A stretch of 29,400 nucleotides of DNA from Bacteroidales bacterium (GTDB taxonomy: Bacteria; Bacteroidota; Bacteroidia; Bacteroidales; 4484-276). This document shows, in pieces, positions 28,281 to 29,400 of this stretch (positions are counted from its first letter, which is position 1; each line of letters opens with the position of its first letter). Made by a program: the position numbers and the translations under genes. A model generated the notes under the pieces. That model was given only the letters and a program-made list of their open reading frames with translations. It did no database searches and was not told the origin of the DNA. The DNA lies in assembly GCA_018400545.1 (NCBI GenBank), contig JAGYLT010000002.1, positions 1 to 29,400 of the forward strand, in the 5' to 3' direction.

Positions 28281-28745
28281 TTAAAGTTGTACTTTTTTGT
28301 AAAGTGCATAAAAGAACAATGAACGGTCTTCGGAATACCAGAACCCGGCAGGCCGCATGGATTGCACAAAGCCCTCCGAATCTTCCCTGATTTTTTCTAC
28401 AAAAGTGTCAACTGTATTTACCCATGATGAATCATTAACCGTGACCAGATCCTCTTTGAAATAGGATTTGGTGCTGGAGGTTATCGTAGATCCGTTAATG
28501 AAAGTGGTAATTTCCCGTTCGGCTTTGATTTTGCCAACCCGTATCAGATTGGATATTCTTTTTTTACCCACCTCAACTGCGGCAACACCGGCCAGGTAAG
28601 AGGTGTCGCTGACCTTAATCAGGTCGCACCCGCCAAACGATAAAATCTGATTGTTTTTGATAGCCTGAAGCATTTCACTGTCCTGTTGCTGCGCAAAAAG
28701 CACTACGGGAAACAATAAGGCTAAAAAGATGTATCGCTGTATCAT
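28281..28745 (-). CDS. Small secreted LPP20-like protein
   Basis: A 154-residue protein with a signal peptide (1 to about 19, ending LFAQQ). The core LAGVAAVEVGKKRISNLIRV, then KAEREITTFINGSTITSSTK, resembles the LPP20 family domain (named after a Helicobacter pylori lipoprotein): a strand, an Ala-rich helix, then a Ser/Thr-rich segment. No lipobox, so probably soluble in the periplasm or secreted. It is the first gene of the four-gene operon, with a -7 element at 28769-28776. Confidence 0.7.
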   Translation of the reverse strand: MIQRYIFLALLFPVVLFAQQQDSEMLQAIKNNQILSFGGCDLIKVSDTSYLAGVAAVEVGKKRISNLIRVGKIKAEREITTFINGSTITSSTKSYFKEDLVTVNDSSWVNTVDTFVEKIREDSEGFVQSMRPAGFWYSEDRSLFFYALYKKVQL

Positions 28746-28768
28746 AACACTTTTTTAAGTTTTTTTCA

Positions 28769-28776
28769 CAAATGTA
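28769..28776 (-). promoter_or_regulatory. -7 promoter element of the LPP20/FlgT-N-like operon
   Basis: Reads TACATTTG on the - strand (TAnnTTTG), 23 bases upstream of the ATG at 28745. No well-spaced TTTG is visible for the -33 box. Confidence 0.45.
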
Positions 28777-28972
28777 AAAGTTTTTTATTCAATTGGCAGA
28801 TCATTCGCAGAAAAAAAAATTTCCCGCAAAAAACAAATTTTGATTTTAGTGGAGCAGTTAACGTACATGAATATCATAAATGTCTGAAATGTATGTAATT
28901 AAAACAATTTCACTTTTTACGGTGGAATGCAGCCGGGGATTTTTTTTATATTTTAGAATGGTGAGAATCAAA

Positions 28973-29006
28973 TTTGTAGAACAACATGTAAAATGAAATA
29001 TTTTTG
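28973..29006 (+). promoter_or_regulatory. Bacteroidota-type promoter for the GH13 gene
   Basis: TTTG at 28973-28976 and TATTTTTG at 28999-29006 are separated by 22 bases, close to the usual spacing. Predicted leader length is about 115 bases. Confidence 0.45.
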
Positions 29007-29129
29007 TTCGCAAACTTTTAAGCATGCAGAAAGCGGCTTTGATTTTTGTTTCAGCTATCCTGAACTTTACAGTTGGCTGCTAAAACATTCACTCAAAGAC
29101 AAGTATGGATAAACAGAAATATTTCAAAT

Positions 29130-29400
29130 ATGAACATCAAAACCATTTTAGTCCTGATTTTAGCTGTTTTCAGTATTCAGCTCTTTGCACAAAAAAATAA
29201 TCCCGAACGTGTTGAACCACCGTTTTGGTGGACCGGCTTCCATTGCCCAAACCTCCAACTGATGGTTTATGGAAGTGATATTGCCTCAACAGTTCCTGAA
29301 ATTGATTATCCGGGAGTTAAACTAAAAAGTTCGAGCCGCCTGGAAAGCCCGAATTATTTGTTTATCGATTTAACCATTGATGAAGATACACGGCCCGGAA
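29130..29400 (+). CDS. GH13 alpha-amylase-family enzyme, 5' part only
   Basis: The first 90 codons of a gene running off the window. The signal peptide (MNIKTILVLILAVFSIQLFA, then Q) is followed by ERVEPPFWWTGFHCPNLQL, MVYGSDIA, IDYPGVKL and ESPNYLFIDLTID. This matches the Bacteroidota N-terminal domain of secreted cyclomaltodextrinase/neopullulanase-type glycoside hydrolase family 13 enzymes, which cut alpha-1,4 glucans or cyclodextrins. The catalytic domain lies outside the window, so activity cannot be confirmed. I chose the ATG at 29130 because it directly opens the signal peptide; the ATG at 29105 is in another frame. Confidence 0.85.
   Translation, partial: MNIKTILVLILAVFSIQLFAQKNNPERVEPPFWWTGFHCPNLQLMVYGSDIASTVPEIDYPGVKLKSSSRLESPNYLFIDLTIDEDTRPG

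Larger units (their letters stand above)
28746..29129. other. 384-base divergent intergenic region
   Basis: An AT-rich region with several A/T tracts between two divergent transcription units. It holds a -7 element for each side (see separate entries). I found no ORF of note, RNA gene, strong hairpin or repeat. About 120 bases between the predicted + strand promoter and the GH13 ATG form an untranslated leader without recognisable structure. Confidence 0.5.

Overview
The window looks like a chromosomal segment of a member of the Bacteroidota. The support is family-level: a DUF3078 outer-membrane protein, two LruC-domain lipoproteins, a fragment resembling a type IX secretion (T9SS) C-terminal sorting signal, parvulin/SurA gene arrangements typical of the phylum, and several intergenic copies of the Bacteroidota -7 promoter element TAnnTTTG. 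I saw no tRNA, rRNA, CRISPR array, integrase or transposase.

Layout. Bases 1-360 hold a fragment of a + strand T9SS-like C-terminus running antisense into a short - strand membrane protein; this looks like a rearrangement or assembly junction. From 381 to 8890 all genes are on the - strand: an MscS channel, a DUF3078 protein, two large tandem LruC lipoproteins with beta-helix-like centres, and glyA. A + strand type II toxin-antitoxin pair follows (9027-9579). From 24058 down to 9662 runs a 14 kb co-directional - strand series: guaB, three periplasmic folding factors (PpiC-like, SurA_N-like lipoprotein, SurA), a MoxR ATPase, then an efflux set (HlyD adaptor, MacB-type permease, TolC). From 28745 to 24151 lies a four-gene - strand operon of secreted proteins, three of them with LPP20/FlgT-N-like segments. 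The window ends in the first 90 codons of a + strand GH13 enzyme with a cyclomaltodextrinase N-terminal domain.

The most interesting element is at 11167-14534. Two tightly linked genes sit between the efflux permease and its TolC. One encodes a RecQ-type helicase fused to a C-terminal phosphoribosyltransferase (PRTase) domain with an intact PRPP-binding motif and a degraded RecQ zinc site. The other encodes a divergent DprA with a C-terminal winged helix. The pair is visibly AT-richer than its flanks. PRTase plus DprA is the combination of the ShosTA toxin-antitoxin/anti-phage system, so this may be a helicase-fused relative, i.e. a candidate defence module carried as a passenger in an efflux operon. 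The function is inferred from domains and context only.

How the genes work together: guaB and glyA are housekeeping metabolism. The PpiC/SurA group serves outer-membrane protein folding, and the TolC/HlyD/permease set is an envelope exporter whose ATPase is not in the window. The LruC, DUF3078 and LPP20/FlgT-N-like proteins are envelope proteins of unknown function. The toxin-antitoxin pair and the RecQ-PRTase/DprA pair lie on either side of tolC, marking 9.0-14.5 kb as an accessory hot region.
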